Notes: a model not told the origin generated them from the sequence alone. Counted from the first letter of the stretch, positions 9,101 to 18,094 are shown. The stretch: 64,000 bases of DNA from Thalassospira sp. TSL5-1 (GCF_001907695.1 NZ_KV880639.1:74103-138102), one strand, 5' to 3'. Numbers and translations: made by a program.

Positions 9101-9992
9101 CAACGCGTCGCATCAACGCACTGCCTGAAACCAGTTCCTGTTCGGTTTTGTCGCCCGCATCCCCTGCATTTTTGGCGTCAGTGACAGTCCCCGCATCTGG
9201 TTTGCCGGGCGCTGCCTTTTGATCTGGTCCATTTTCAATATTGTCCTGTCCGGCTTCTGTCACAGGTGGCGTGGCTGCATCAGCACTGGTTTTGCCATCC
9301 TCCGGCGCAGCGGCGGGCGCAGGTTTTGTCTGCGCTTCTGTCGCCAGGTCATTTTCGCTATCTTTTTCCGTGCCGGTTTTCGGCACAGTTGCCGCGTGTG
9401 GCTCCAACGCGGTGTTTTTGTCGGCATCGGGAATGGGTGTTGACATTACCGGTGTATTTGCAGGTTCGGTCGGTTCCTGCATATCGGGGACCCGCGCCGT
9501 TGTCTGATCAGCACCCTGTTTATTGCCATCCGCCTCTTTATTCTGATCGGGGCTGATATCGGAGAGATCAGCCGACAATCCAAAATCAAGCTGCCCGTCA
9601 CGATGGCGGATCAGGCGCAAGCGCGGTGCAATCAGATCGACCTCGCGCAGGGCAAAAATGCCTTTAAAAAGGGCACGACTGGAAAACACGACATCCGCCG
9701 CGGGCATGCGTAATAATTCATGCCCGTCAGTCTGGCGCACCGAAATCTGGCGCATCCGAACGTCAAATTTCTCTTCCCAGCCACGCCAAACCAGCACCAT
9801 ATCCTGAACATCGAATTTCAGGTCGCCAGAGCTTTTGTTTAGTTCCTCAAGGATATAGGGCGCAATAAAGTTAAGAGATACAGGCCCTTGCGATACGCGC
9901 CAGATCAGCACGCCGGAAAATACACCCACAAACAGTGCGCAAAATGCGAACAGGGCGGCGACAATTCCGGAAAGTTTTTTAACGTGCCTCAA
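6162..9992 (-). CDS. Large AsmA/YhdP-like envelope protein
   Basis: A 1276 aa protein with one N-terminal membrane anchor (roughly residues 7-30) and a long beta-rich periplasmic body. The C-terminal part (GVVFDAMDGDFTYASNVLTLSKVAANGSAIGVTANGNIDL...GSIVPFYAVNSVLGKIPLIGDLL, in segments) is typical of AsmA-like proteins of the YhdP/DUF3971 type; YhdP of E. coli has nearly the same length. Such proteins are thought to carry phospholipids between inner and outer membrane. Residues about 145-290 are a low-complexity Ala/Pro/Asp/Glu/Thr linker not expected in YhdP. The start is a TTG after AGACAGG; the exact start is uncertain. Convergent with tyrS and divergent from glnE. Confidence 0.82.
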   Translation of the reverse strand: MRHVKKLSGIVAALFAFCALFVGVFSGVLIWRVSQGPVSLNFIAPYILEELNKSSGDLKFDVQDMVLVWRGWEEKFDVRMRQISVRQTDGHELLRMPAADVVFSSRALFKGIFALREVDLIAPRLRLIRHRDGQLDFGLSADLSDISPDQNKEADGNKQGADQTTARVPDMQEPTEPANTPVMSTPIPDADKNTALEPHAATVPKTGTEKDSENDLATEAQTKPAPAAAPEDGKTSADAATPPVTEAGQDNIENGPDQKAAPGKPDAGTVTDAKNAGDAGDKTEQELVSGSALMRRVVAILSGEAADFPAAAYFESFGIYDADLRVEDRLLGVTWSAPKSQIRLARRPGGIDADMKLSINAGALTTDVTATASYSTHDERIALKARVGKVIPASLSTISSEFIGLDRFDLPVSGTFDANLGADGSIFDIVANLDVGAGRIQLPTPLNAVYDIDGGKATVQYQPGKLAFRDVSVTTGKTGIKVNSEIDHPLGNWAVKLTAEATDVATDDLSNLWPETLGDNPREWVTKNLSGGGVQVATIDLAMHRGDDGAAAIDHIKGDMTMSDIDVQYLPGMPKVQKAAGRAEFNANSFSIFVDKGAVDGITVDSAKLVFSQLDTDNEWADIEFVAHGGVRDALKLIDHEPLGFAKKLQIDPGQLSGQQATRVELSFPLLSDLSFDDVKVAAASRLEKVSVKKAFRNLSLKDGNFELQVNTKGLELSGDAAIGTGHNTINWVESFDGQTPLTSHYQIGGTFDLAALNDIGIDVSAFLSGQASGDVEIRVIRAGGVEVIAKGDLAKSVIDLKEADYHKDAGQPSKLAFDILFGANGGGTVRNVDLTAPDVAILASGRWRGENTLDDKLHFDITNGHFRENSGVNGTFVINNAGVLKVDLQGDQIDLRPFLTPKGVAKEPNANSSGSTTDGKANNTSMSTEFSAININLEASRFYAKGDSPVIEEGHLAYRRKNNDSEIDVKAARFDARPWLISKSSQTSPQPASAKENTKPANKGPDSGGIGQETTRKGGKMEIYLDFGELLAARDQVVQKLKGSIHVEGEEWRSIVLNGKLNGTANVFAQVEPLADGKRKVQLTSEDAGRFLAAIDLYGDMRDGKMKVQGTVDDHAYSQPFTGTAHIENFRIVNAPLAARVLNAASLFGLVDSLQGKGVVFDAMDGDFTYASNVLTLSKVAANGSAIGVTANGNIDLAQDRIKLAGSIVPFYAVNSVLGKIPLIGDLLVGEEGGGVFAPTYTVDGPFENPDISVNPLSTIVPGVFRNLITGAKPG

Positions 9993-10237
9993 TGACCTGT
10001 CTTCTCCAAACCCGCATATCGGGCAATAGTTTGATCACAATAACAACGCCCCACAAGACAAAGGGTTTCCATAATTTTGTCCTGAGTTAAATTTGATATT
10101 GTTTACAGGGCCTTTTTGTCATCTCCAAGAGCGGTTATGACTAAACTGTGATTTAACTATGAAAAAGACGCTGCCAAAGTGCCTTTCGGCAACGACATTG
10201 TCGAACCACATATGCCAAAACCAAAGGAACGCCCATC

Positions 10238-13219
10238 GTGACCCTTGCCTGGACCCAAAACACCCTGCCTGCCCCCTTTGATGCAGAACGTTGCAAGACC
10301 GGGTTTGAAAGATGGGCCGAACTGGCCCGCAAACCCATGTGGGAAAGCCAGGCCGAACATTTTGCCAGGCTCGCAGAAGACCCGGCACATCATGCAGTAT
10401 TGGCAGCACTGTTTGGCAACAGCCCGTACCTGACCAGTCTGGCCCTGCGCGACCCCGACATGATCGTCGATGCGTTTGAAAATGGCCTTGATCATGCCTT
10501 TGCCACCGCCCTTGAGGATGTCAGCATATCGGCAAACGCCGCGGGAACGGACCAGGCAAATGCCATGATGAAAGTGCGCAGGGCAAAGCGCCGCGCAGCC
10601 CTCGTCATTGCACTGGCCGATATCAGCAACAGTTGGGACCTGGTGAAAATTACCGCTGCCATCAGCACAACAGCGGAAACCACCCTGAATTACGCGCTGG
10701 CGCATTGTCTGTCGGCAACAGCACGTCAGCGTAACCTTGACCTTCCCCACCCCGATGATCCGTTGCGTGATTGCGGCATATTTACCATTGGCATGGGAAA
10801 ACTTGGCGCAAACGAGCTAAATTATTCATCCGATATTGATCTGATCTTTTTATTTGATGGCAGCAAAATCAGTTGGATCGAACGGGACCGGATACAGCAA
10901 ATTCTGGTACGGATGGTGCGAGATATCACCCGCATCATGGAAGAACGCACCGGCGATGGGTATGTGTTTCGTACCGACTTGCGCCTGCGCCCTGACCCGG
11001 CATCTACCCCGCCCATTATGTCGGCCTTGGCGGCGGAAACCTATTATGAAACCGTTGGCCAGAACTGGGAACGGGCCGCCATGATCAAGGCGCGCATCGT
11101 CGCGGGCGATTACGAGGCGGGGCAGGATTTCCTCGATATTTTGCGCCCCTTTGTCTGGCGCAAACACTTGGATTTCCTTGCCATCCAGGACATTCATTCC
11201 ATCAAACGGCAAATCAATGCGCATCGCGGGGGCAGCAAGGTAACGATCCCCGGACACAATATCAAACTGGGCCGGGGCGGCATTCGCGAAATAGAATTTT
11301 TCGCCCAAACCCAGCAATTGATCTGGGGCGGGCGGGAACTGTCCCTTCGGTGTCGCAGCACCTGTGAGGCCCTGCGCGAATTATGCAAATTCAAGCAGAT
11401 TTCCGAAAAGGTGCGCGACGAATTGATCGAAGCGTACCAGTTTTTGCGTAATGTCGAACATCGCCTGCAAATGACGAACGATCAGCAAACCCAAACCCTG
11501 CCGGAAAGCGAGGAAGGCCTCGCCGCCCTGGCCTGTTTCCTGGGATATGAGGATTGCGAGACCTTTAAGAATGACCTTCTGGGCTATTTGCGCCGGGTTG
11601 AATCGCATTATGCCGAACTGTTCGAGGAGGATTCTCCCCTGGGCGGCACCGAAGGCAGCCTTGTTTTCACCGGCAGCGAAGACGACCCGGAAACCATCCG
11701 CCAGCTTCAGCAAATGGGGTTTGAAAACCCCAGTATGATCTCCAGCACCGTGCGGGGCTGGCATCATGGTCGCTATCGCGCCACCCGGTCGCGCCGGGCC
11801 CGCGAGATTTTGACCGAACTTATGCCAACACTGTTAACATCCCTTTCGGAAACCACAAATCCCGACATGGCCTTTCGTGCCTTTGACGAGTTTTTAAAGG
11901 GCTTGCCCGCCGGGGTGCAATTATTTTCGTTGCTCACCGCGAACCCGGAACTGTTGCGCCTGCTCGCCAAAATTGCCGGCACAGCCCCGCGCATGGCGAA
12001 ATATCTGGGCCGTAATGCCAGTGTGCTGGATTATGTTTTGATGTCCGGCTTTAATGATGAATTGCCCGATGCGAAAACCATGCTGGAACAACTAAACGAG
12101 CAACTGTCCCAGCCCGGTGCCGAAATGGTGGAGCAATGGCTCGATATTGCCCGACGCTGGGCCAATGACCAGAAATTCCGCATCGATGTGCAAACCATCC
12201 ATAACCGCCACACCCCGCACCAGGCCGGGCGGGCACTGGCCGATGTGGCCGACGTTTCCATTCGCGGGCTATTCCCACGCATTGCCGATGATTTTGCCCA
12301 AAAACATGGCGGATTTGACGAGGGTGGTCTGGCGGTTTTTGCCCTGGGCAAACATGGCGGGCAGGAACTTTCGCCCGGGTCGGACCTGGATATGGTGTTT
12401 GTCTATGACGTGCCGGAAGGATGCGAGGAATCCGATGGGGAAAAGCCCCTCTCACCCGGGCATTATTTTATCCGCCTAAGTCAGCGTTACATCAATGCCC
12501 TGTCCGCCCCAACCGCCGAAGGCGTTTTGTTTGAAACCGATTTGCGCCTGCGCCCCAGTGGCAGCAAAGGCCCCCTAGCCTGCCATTTCAACAGTTTTGA
12601 CGGCTATCAAACCAACGAGGCCTGGACCTGGGAACATATGGCACTGACACGTTTGCGCCCGGTGTTTGGCCCGGAAAAGCTGCAACAAAAGGTTATGGAA
12701 AGCACCCGGCGGGTTTTGTGCAAAAAACGCGATTTTCACAAACTGGTGCGCGATGTTTATGACATGCGCAACCGTATGGCTGCCAATAAGGGCAGTGACC
12801 AGGCATGGGATATCAAACTTCGCCGGGGCGGCCTTGTGGACCTGGAATTCATTGCCCAGTTCCTGCAGCTTAACCATGCGCATGACCATCCGGAAATATT
12901 ATCCTCGACCACGCGCAAGGTGTTTAAACGACTGGGAAAGGCCGGCATCCTGCCGGCGGAGGAAGCAGCATGGCTGGCAAACGCATCCTCGTTCTGGCTG
13001 GCCTTGCAGGCAATGCTGCGCCTGACGACGGAGGGCCGCTTTTCGCCGGAAAATGCCAGCGCGGATTTGCGTGAAATGCTGACCGCCGCCGGACAATGCG
13101 AGGATTTTGCCGAGCTTGAAAAGAAAATGTCCGACACCGCCGAAGGGATCAAACAGGTTTATGACCGCCTGATCACCGCCCCCGCCGAGGAACTTGGCCC
13201 TGTCCCACAGGCAAACTGA
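10238..13219 (+). CDS. glnE: Bifunctional glutamine synthetase adenylyltransferase / adenylyl-removing enzyme
   Basis: Controls glutamine synthetase activity by attaching or removing AMP in response to PII signalling. The 993 aa protein has two nucleotidyltransferase domains, each with the GSD-x-D signature: SSDIDLIFLFD near residue 202 (adenylyl removase) and GSDLDMVFVYD near residue 711 (adenylyl transferase). Each is followed by the RRGG...EFIAQ type helical motif (RGGIREIEFFAQ; RGGLVDLEFIAQ). The GTG start at 10238 follows AAGGAAC. Divergent from the AsmA-like gene and 63 bases before bcp. Confidence 0.95.
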   Translation: MTLAWTQNTLPAPFDAERCKTGFERWAELARKPMWESQAEHFARLAEDPAHHAVLAALFGNSPYLTSLALRDPDMIVDAFENGLDHAFATALEDVSISANAAGTDQANAMMKVRRAKRRAALVIALADISNSWDLVKITAAISTTAETTLNYALAHCLSATARQRNLDLPHPDDPLRDCGIFTIGMGKLGANELNYSSDIDLIFLFDGSKISWIERDRIQQILVRMVRDITRIMEERTGDGYVFRTDLRLRPDPASTPPIMSALAAETYYETVGQNWERAAMIKARIVAGDYEAGQDFLDILRPFVWRKHLDFLAIQDIHSIKRQINAHRGGSKVTIPGHNIKLGRGGIREIEFFAQTQQLIWGGRELSLRCRSTCEALRELCKFKQISEKVRDELIEAYQFLRNVEHRLQMTNDQQTQTLPESEEGLAALACFLGYEDCETFKNDLLGYLRRVESHYAELFEEDSPLGGTEGSLVFTGSEDDPETIRQLQQMGFENPSMISSTVRGWHHGRYRATRSRRAREILTELMPTLLTSLSETTNPDMAFRAFDEFLKGLPAGVQLFSLLTANPELLRLLAKIAGTAPRMAKYLGRNASVLDYVLMSGFNDELPDAKTMLEQLNEQLSQPGAEMVEQWLDIARRWANDQKFRIDVQTIHNRHTPHQAGRALADVADVSIRGLFPRIADDFAQKHGGFDEGGLAVFALGKHGGQELSPGSDLDMVFVYDVPEGCEESDGEKPLSPGHYFIRLSQRYINALSAPTAEGVLFETDLRLRPSGSKGPLACHFNSFDGYQTNEAWTWEHMALTRLRPVFGPEKLQQKVMESTRRVLCKKRDFHKLVRDVYDMRNRMAANKGSDQAWDIKLRRGGLVDLEFIAQFLQLNHAHDHPEILSSTTRKVFKRLGKAGILPAEEAAWLANASSFWLALQAMLRLTTEGRFSPENASADLREMLTAAGQCEDFAELEKKMSDTAEGIKQVYDRLITAPAEELGPVPQAN

Positions 13220-13282
13220 ACCAGACAGACAAAACCACCCTATAAAGCGATAGCGATAAACCCTGAAACAAGGATGATTAAA

Positions 13283-13747
13283 ATGAGCATTGCCGTTGGT
13301 GACAAAGCCCCGGATTTTAACCTGCCAACCGATGGCGGCGGACATGTCAAACTTTCTGATCTGCAAGGCCAGCCGGTGGTTGTTTACTTTTATCCCAAGG
13401 ACATGACACCTGGCTGCACCACGGAATCCTGCGATTTCCGGGACCAACACCCCAATTTCGCCGCCGTAAATGCCAAAATCATCGGCATTTCCAAAGACAG
13501 TGCAGCGCGCCACGACAAGTTCAAGGAAAAGCACGACCTGAACTTTACCCTGGCATCCGATGAAGAAAGCGATGTTTGTGAACGTTACGGCGTTTGGAAA
13601 GAAAAAAGCATGTATGGCAAAAAATTCATGGGGATCGAACGGACGACCGTGATTGTCGATGCTGAGGGCGTCATTCGCCATATCTGGCCGAAAGTGAAAG
13701 TCAAAGGCCATGTAGACGAGGTTCTGGCGGCGGTTCAGGCACTTTAA
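13283..13747 (+). CDS. bcp: Thioredoxin-dependent peroxiredoxin (Bcp/PrxQ)
   Basis: Reduces hydrogen peroxide and organic hydroperoxides with thioredoxin-derived electrons in the cytoplasm. About 154 aa. The peroxidatic cysteine is in MTPGCTTESCDFRD (PxxxT/S-x-x-C type), with the PrxQ-type resolving cysteine five residues further on. The ATG at 13283 is preferred over ATG 13274 because the AAGGA ribosome site ends nine bases before it and overlaps the earlier codon. It probably shares transcription with glnE (63 bases apart) and ends in a clear terminator. Confidence 0.93.
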   Translation: MSIAVGDKAPDFNLPTDGGGHVKLSDLQGQPVVVYFYPKDMTPGCTTESCDFRDQHPNFAAVNAKIIGISKDSAARHDKFKEKHDLNFTLASDEESDVCERYGVWKEKSMYGKKFMGIERTTVIVDAEGVIRHIWPKVKVKGHVDEVLAAVQAL

Positions 13748-13771
13748 CTCTACCTGCCTCTCTTCTGCCAG

Positions 13772-13806
13772 CCGGTCACGGGATCATTGCCCGTGGCCGG
13801 TTTTTA
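13772..13806 (+). terminator. Intrinsic terminator after bcp
   Basis: Stem of eleven pairs (CCGGTCACGGG at 13772-13782 with CCCGTGGCCGG at 13790-13800, one T-G pair), then TTTTTATTT. Confidence 0.88.
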
Positions 13807-13970
13807 TTTGCGCCTAACTCTTTGACTGATTTTAGAATTTTTATCCTCACGTATGTATCCATCTTGCAAGGACGCATCATAAATATGATATTCTGAAATT
13901 GGGAGCCTGGAGCCTGCCAATTGGGCGACGGGGACAGGGAATTTGAACGCATCTATGGCGGAACCAGTAA

Positions 13971-14744
13971 ATGAACAAGAATGTCGTTGATCTTGACGAT
14001 CAAATGTTAGCCGACTTCAAGGATGAAGCCCGCGACATCATCAGCAGCCTGGATGTGCATTTGCAAAACGCGCATTCACAGGCCAACCGCGACACATTGC
14101 TGACCGCAATCCAGCGCGAGGTTTTTAACCTGCGATACAAGGGAAAATCGGTCAATGCCCCGCTGATCAACCTGACCAGCCACCGCCTGGCCGATTATGT
14201 CACCAGTTGCCGCGAACTCAATGCCGATTCCATTGCCGACATTCAGGCCTTCGTCGATAAAATCGAAGGCATTCTGGATGGTGACTTTTCAGGAACCAGC
14301 ACCGATTCCGCCGAATTTGTTCGTGAGCTGCCCTCCAAACGCGCGCCTGACATTGACCCGGCCTGGCTAAGCAAAGCCAATGTCGAAGCCCTGCTGGTTA
14401 TTCCGCAGCGGTCGATGGCGGCCATTGTCGAACGTGAACTGGCCGCCTGCGGCTATCGCAGTTCGGCAACGCATTCATCGTTTGAGGCCCTTGAACTTGC
14501 TGTGCGCACCCGACCGGATTTTATCATTGTTGCCAAAACCATTGATGACCTTGACGGGGTCGATGTGGTGAACGCGCTTCAGGCCATGCCCAAAACACGC
14601 GATATTCCGACCGCTGTTTTAACTTCGGATGCCCCCAACCACCCATCATTGCGCGATTTGCCGTTTCGTACTGCCATCATTCGCAAAGGCGGTGCCTTTG
14701 GCGATGACCTCGCCGAAGCCCTGGCACGATTTAACATCACCTAA
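13971..14744 (+). CDS. HPt-like plus receiver-like protein lacking both phospho-acceptor residues
   Basis: A 257 aa soluble protein in two parts. Residues about 10-105 look like a helical HPt domain (DQMLADFKDEARDIISSLD; FNLRYKGKS), but the phospho-histidine position of the H-x-x-KG motif is leucine or arginine. Residues about 137-257 follow the receiver fold: the acidic pair is gone (LLVIPQRS), the phospho-acceptor aspartate after PDFIIV is alanine 188, yet threonine 218 and lysine 239 (IIRKGG) remain. It therefore looks like a pseudo-phosphorelay protein that may bind partners rather than accept phosphate. It stands alone between two terminators. Family name unknown; domain assignment by eye. 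Confidence 0.6.
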   Translation: MNKNVVDLDDQMLADFKDEARDIISSLDVHLQNAHSQANRDTLLTAIQREVFNLRYKGKSVNAPLINLTSHRLADYVTSCRELNADSIADIQAFVDKIEGILDGDFSGTSTDSAEFVRELPSKRAPDIDPAWLSKANVEALLVIPQRSMAAIVERELAACGYRSSATHSSFEALELAVRTRPDFIIVAKTIDDLDGVDVVNALQAMPKTRDIPTAVLTSDAPNHPSLRDLPFRTAIIRKGGAFGDDLAEALARFNIT

Positions 14745-14785
14745 AAAACGCCCGGCATTGCTTGCCGCATCACAAAATTAACCGT

Positions 14786-14825
14786 AAAAACGGACCGTGT
14801 AAGACAAACCGGTCCGTTTTTATTT
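14786..14825 (+). terminator. Intrinsic terminator after the HPt/receiver-like gene
   Basis: Stem AAAAACGGACC (14786-14796) with GGTCCGTTTTT (14811-14821), then TATTTT. The T-run ends ten bases before the first possible start of the next gene. Confidence 0.8.
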
Positions 14826-14846
14826 TCCAACCGTGTGAACCAAGCA

Positions 14847-15668
14847 ATGCCCCAAACCCTTGCCGACGCCGCCAAACAGGCCCTGCTGACTGTTGACCCA
14901 ACAGAAAAAGCCCACCTGACCATCGATCTGGCCCGGCAATGGCGGGAGGGTGCGATAACGGAAGTTGGCGAAACCAACCTGCCGGACCGCCCCGCGCGCC
15001 CGTCAAAACCTGAAACCCTGCCGCCCAATAAAATGCCCAAACGCAGCAAAGGCGGCCTGAAGGGGCGCATCGGCCTGTTACACGCGCTGGCTCATATTGA
15101 GCTAAATGCCATTGATCTGGCGTGGGATATTGCCGTGCGCTTTCCCAACGAAAACATGCCGCGCGATTTCCACGATGCCTGGGTGCAGGTGGCCGCCGAT
15201 GAAGCCAAACATTTCCTGATGCTGAATAAACGGCTGGGCGAATTGGGCGCCACCTATGGCGATTTGCCCGCCCATGACGGCCTGTGGCAAAGCAGCATGG
15301 AAACCGCCTATGACCTGCTGGCCCGCCTGGCCGTGGTACCAATGGTGTTTGAAGCCCGCGGGCTGGATGCCACCCCGCCCACGGTTGAGCGCCTGATTGC
15401 CAATGGCGACGTTGAAAGTGCGGAAATTCTTAAAATCATTGCGGCCGAAGAAGTGGCGCATGTCAGTGCCGGGCGCAAATATTATGAAATGATGTGTGAT
15501 AAACGCGGCCTGCCCTATTACACCACATGGCATGCGCTGCTGCGCAAACATCTGCGCGGCCCGCTTAAGCCGCCCTTCAATGACGAAGCGCGCTATGATG
15601 CCGGCATGCCGCCCGATTATTATCAGGATTATGTCCTGGAATTACCAGGTGAGGGTGACGATGATTAA
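14847..15668 (+). CDS. DUF455 ferritin-like family protein
   Basis: About 273 aa soluble protein of the DUF455 family, a ferritin-like four-helix fold related to MiaE-type diiron proteins. Metal-ligand patterns are visible: HIELNAIDLAWD, ADEAKHF (ExxH) and AAEEVAHVSAG (ExxH). The reaction is not known for the family. GTG 14835 and ATG 14847 are both possible starts; neither has a good ribosome site. The gene begins ten to twenty-two bases after the preceding terminator, leaving little room for its own promoter, so it may depend on read-through or a promoter inside the upstream gene. Confidence 0.8.
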   Translation: MPQTLADAAKQALLTVDPTEKAHLTIDLARQWREGAITEVGETNLPDRPARPSKPETLPPNKMPKRSKGGLKGRIGLLHALAHIELNAIDLAWDIAVRFPNENMPRDFHDAWVQVAADEAKHFLMLNKRLGELGATYGDLPAHDGLWQSSMETAYDLLARLAVVPMVFEARGLDATPPTVERLIANGDVESAEILKIIAAEEVAHVSAGRKYYEMMCDKRGLPYYTTWHALLRKHLRGPLKPPFNDEARYDAGMPPDYYQDYVLELPGEGDDD

Positions 15669-15744
15669 AATCTGTCAGCAGGATACCAACTGCACAAACA
15701 GCCATTAATCCAGGCAGGAGAACTCAAGACAGCAAGAGGTAAAA

Positions 15745-15996
15745 ATGCCGTTTTTCTATCTTGGCCTGACATTGGTGGTCAGCTTGTTCTTGGCCGCAAC
15801 AATCTTTGACTGGATTTGGCGGACCACCTTCTTACACGGCACACATGAGACCGCTTCGACACAGTTGTGGGTCGTAGAAGGGTTTTTGACAATCTTTCTG
15901 GTCACTGCCATCGCAAGCTTTCTCGCCATCATTATTAAAATTGTGCGGGCCATTTCCAAACGAGGTCATCGCCCGCCGCAAGATGGCGAAAGCTGA
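15745..15996 (+). CDS. Small two-helix membrane protein
   Basis: An 83 aa protein with two hydrophobic segments (about residues 3-21 and 39-64) and a basic, Pro-containing C-terminal tail. The ATG follows an AAGAGGT ribosome site at good spacing, which supports a real gene. No known family recognised. It lies 76 bases after the DUF455 gene and may share its transcript. Confidence 0.65.
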   Translation: MPFFYLGLTLVVSLFLAATIFDWIWRTTFLHGTHETASTQLWVVEGFLTIFLVTAIASFLAIIIKIVRAISKRGHRPPQDGES

Positions 15997-16024
15997 TCAT
16001 GGCGCGGTTCCGAAGCACTGAAAA

Positions 16025-16951
16025 TTACTTTATCAATGCTCTATTACCCCGGTTTCCTCGGTGAAAAACGGCAATATACAACCCAAAGCCAATTAATACC
16101 GCGCCAAACACCTGCACCAGTGACACATCGCTGCCCAAAATCACCGCCGATAAAACCAAACCCGAAAGCGGATTGATCAAATGGGCCGCTGCGGCCTTGC
16201 TGGCCCCAAATCGACCAATCAGATAAAGCCATAAGAACATCGCGCCCAGCGTGATGACGACAGCAAGATAAAGAATTGACAACAAAACCGGCCCGTCAAA
16301 CGTGACGGCCCACTGCCCGACATCCGGCACGCGAAACAGGGCCAGTGGCAGCAAAACCAGCCCCCCGACCAAAGACTGCCAGAAATTGACATCCACCGGT
16401 GATGCCCCCATCACCCGCGACTTTAAAAACACCGTGCCAAACGCAAAGGCCACCGTACCGCCAATTGCCATTGCATAGCCTGGCAGGGCGCCAGAAGAAA
16501 ACATCGCGGCATGGTCAAGGCCCGTTCCGGCCGCAGGTTGCCATGCGGCAACACAGGCCACTCCGGCAATACAAATGGTAAAACCAACAAAGCGTGCGGC
16601 GTTTAAAGGTTCCTGTCCGCTGGCTACGGCAAAGGCGCTGGTCAGCAGGGGCGCGCAGCTAATGATCACCACCAGTAGTGACGCTGGCACGGTTTGCAGG
16701 GCCAAAAAGCTCAAACCCAAATAAAGGGCGTTGTTCAACACACCGGCAATCGCCCCAAAACGAATAGTCGGCCATTGCCAGAATTTCCTGCCCTGCCATA
16801 GAACAAAAGGCAGCAAACAGACACTGCCCAGCAAAAAACGCACTGCCAGCAATACAAGCGGGTCAAGATGGGCAATCGCAACCTTGCCGACGATAAATGC
16901 CGACGACCAGATCAAGCTGAAACCGACAAACAATAGGAGGACACACACCAT
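16025..16951 (-). CDS. EamA-family (DMT) inner-membrane permease
   Basis: A 308 aa protein with about ten transmembrane helices arranged as two EamA repeats (GFSLIWSSAFIVGKVAI in the first; GTVAFAFGTVFLKSR in the second). These transporters export metabolites such as amino acids; the substrate is not visible. It is divergent from a LysR regulator across 135 bases containing an inverted repeat, which suggests that the LysR protein controls it. Confidence 0.85.
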   Translation of the reverse strand: MVCVLLLFVGFSLIWSSAFIVGKVAIAHLDPLVLLAVRFLLGSVCLLPFVLWQGRKFWQWPTIRFGAIAGVLNNALYLGLSFLALQTVPASLLVVIISCAPLLTSAFAVASGQEPLNAARFVGFTICIAGVACVAAWQPAAGTGLDHAAMFSSGALPGYAMAIGGTVAFAFGTVFLKSRVMGASPVDVNFWQSLVGGLVLLPLALFRVPDVGQWAVTFDGPVLLSILYLAVVITLGAMFLWLYLIGRFGASKAAAAHLINPLSGLVLSAVILGSDVSLVQVFGAVLIGFGLYIAVFHRGNRGNRALIK

Positions 16952-17032
16952 CCTGAAACAATCCTGAAGACGGTAAATAATTGGAATGCAGCCTGCCTGA
17001 TTTTGTCTGTGATGAGAAATTAATTATAAGAA

Positions 17033-17061
17033 GCATCAAATAAGATATACTAATTTGGTGC
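17033..17061. promoter_or_regulatory. Inverted repeat, likely LysR operator
   Basis: Arms GCATCAAAT (17033-17041) and ATTTGGTGC (17053-17061) match at eight of nine positions across an 11-base spacer, between the divergent DMT permease and LysR genes. Its centre lies about 40 bases upstream of the LysR start codon. LysR-type regulators usually bind such interrupted dyads. Function is inferred. Confidence 0.5.
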
Positions 17062-17086
17062 ATAAATTTCACGCAGATATCGCACA

Positions 17087-18094
17087 ATGACAAAACCGCA
17101 ACCTGGCAATCAGCCACCGAATATCCCGACCTTTGACGCAGCACCCGACATACACACGCTCCGTGGCCCACAGCTTGATGACCGTCGCATTACACTGGAA
17201 CAGCTTCGGGCCTTTGTCGCCGTTGCTGGGGAACTGGATTTTCAGCGTGCAAGCAGCCAGTTACGGCGCAGTCAATCGGCCCTTACGCAAAGCCTGCAAA
17301 AACTGGAAGATATTTTGGAATGTCGCCTGATTGCCCGGCGCCGGGGCCAGGTTGAGGATTTGACCGAAAATGGCAAACGCCTGTTGCCACTGGCCGAAGA
17401 AATTCTGTCCCGGCTATCCGCCGCCGTAGAAAGTTTTCGCCAACCGGCCTTGCAGGGACGCATCCGGTTGGGCGTGCCAGACGATTTTCCCTTGGGAAAC
17501 ATTGCTGGCGCGGTGCGTCGCTGTATGGAAGCCAATCCCGCCTTGCGTGTCGAGGTCACATCGGCCCTATCATCCGTACTACAGGACCTGTATCGCAACC
17601 GGAATATCGACATGATCATTTACAAACGTATTGGTGATGAAAACACAGGCGTGCCCCGGCCAGACGCTAATAGCGAATGGCAAAATGACATGGATACTTC
17701 ACTGTTACACCGTCAGCCTTTGCACTGGGCCTGTGCGGCGTCATTTGCATCGCCGATCAAAGGCGAAATACCACTTATCACCTTTCCCGAGGGGTGTGCG
17801 TATCGTGCAGCGGCGATCCAGGCCTTGAAACAGCAGAGTATCGGCTATTTTAATGCCTATCGCAGTGCATCCTACCAAAATATCCGTGCCGCAATTTCAA
17901 ACGGCCTCGGGGTCGGTATCCTGCCGCAAAGTGCGCTTGCCGATGATCATGCATCACTTAACGGGAAACCCGTGCTTCCTGCCCTGCCCGACATCGAACT
18001 TGTCACGACTTATAACCGGCAAAATCCCCTGCTGGGTCAATTCAGCCAGCAGCTTTTGCGCAATGTCGATTTTGGCGCCTTAAAAGCCGCCTGA
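17087..18094 (+). CDS. LysR-family transcriptional regulator
   Basis: A 335 aa LysR-type regulator: winged helix at about residues 35-95 (TLEQLRAFVAVAGELDFQRASSQLRRSQSALTQSLQKLE, in part) and a periplasmic-binding-like effector domain (GRIRLGVPDDFPLGNIAGAVRR). The N-terminal 35 residues before the HTH are unusually long and Pro-rich, so a later start is possible, although no better start codon is obvious. Divergent from the DMT permease. The effector is unknown. Confidence 0.88.
   Translation: MTKPQPGNQPPNIPTFDAAPDIHTLRGPQLDDRRITLEQLRAFVAVAGELDFQRASSQLRRSQSALTQSLQKLEDILECRLIARRRGQVEDLTENGKRLLPLAEEILSRLSAAVESFRQPALQGRIRLGVPDDFPLGNIAGAVRRCMEANPALRVEVTSALSSVLQDLYRNRNIDMIIYKRIGDENTGVPRPDANSEWQNDMDTSLLHRQPLHWACAASFASPIKGEIPLITFPEGCAYRAAAIQALKQQSIGYFNAYRSASYQNIRAAISNGLGVGILPQSALADDHASLNGKPVLPALPDIELVTTYNRQNPLLGQFSQQLLRNVDFGALKAA

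Noticed and set aside
10159-10284. Short ORF starting just before glnE and overlapping its first codons
   Set aside because: No ribosome site and no conserved feature; it could be a leader peptide but nothing supports it.
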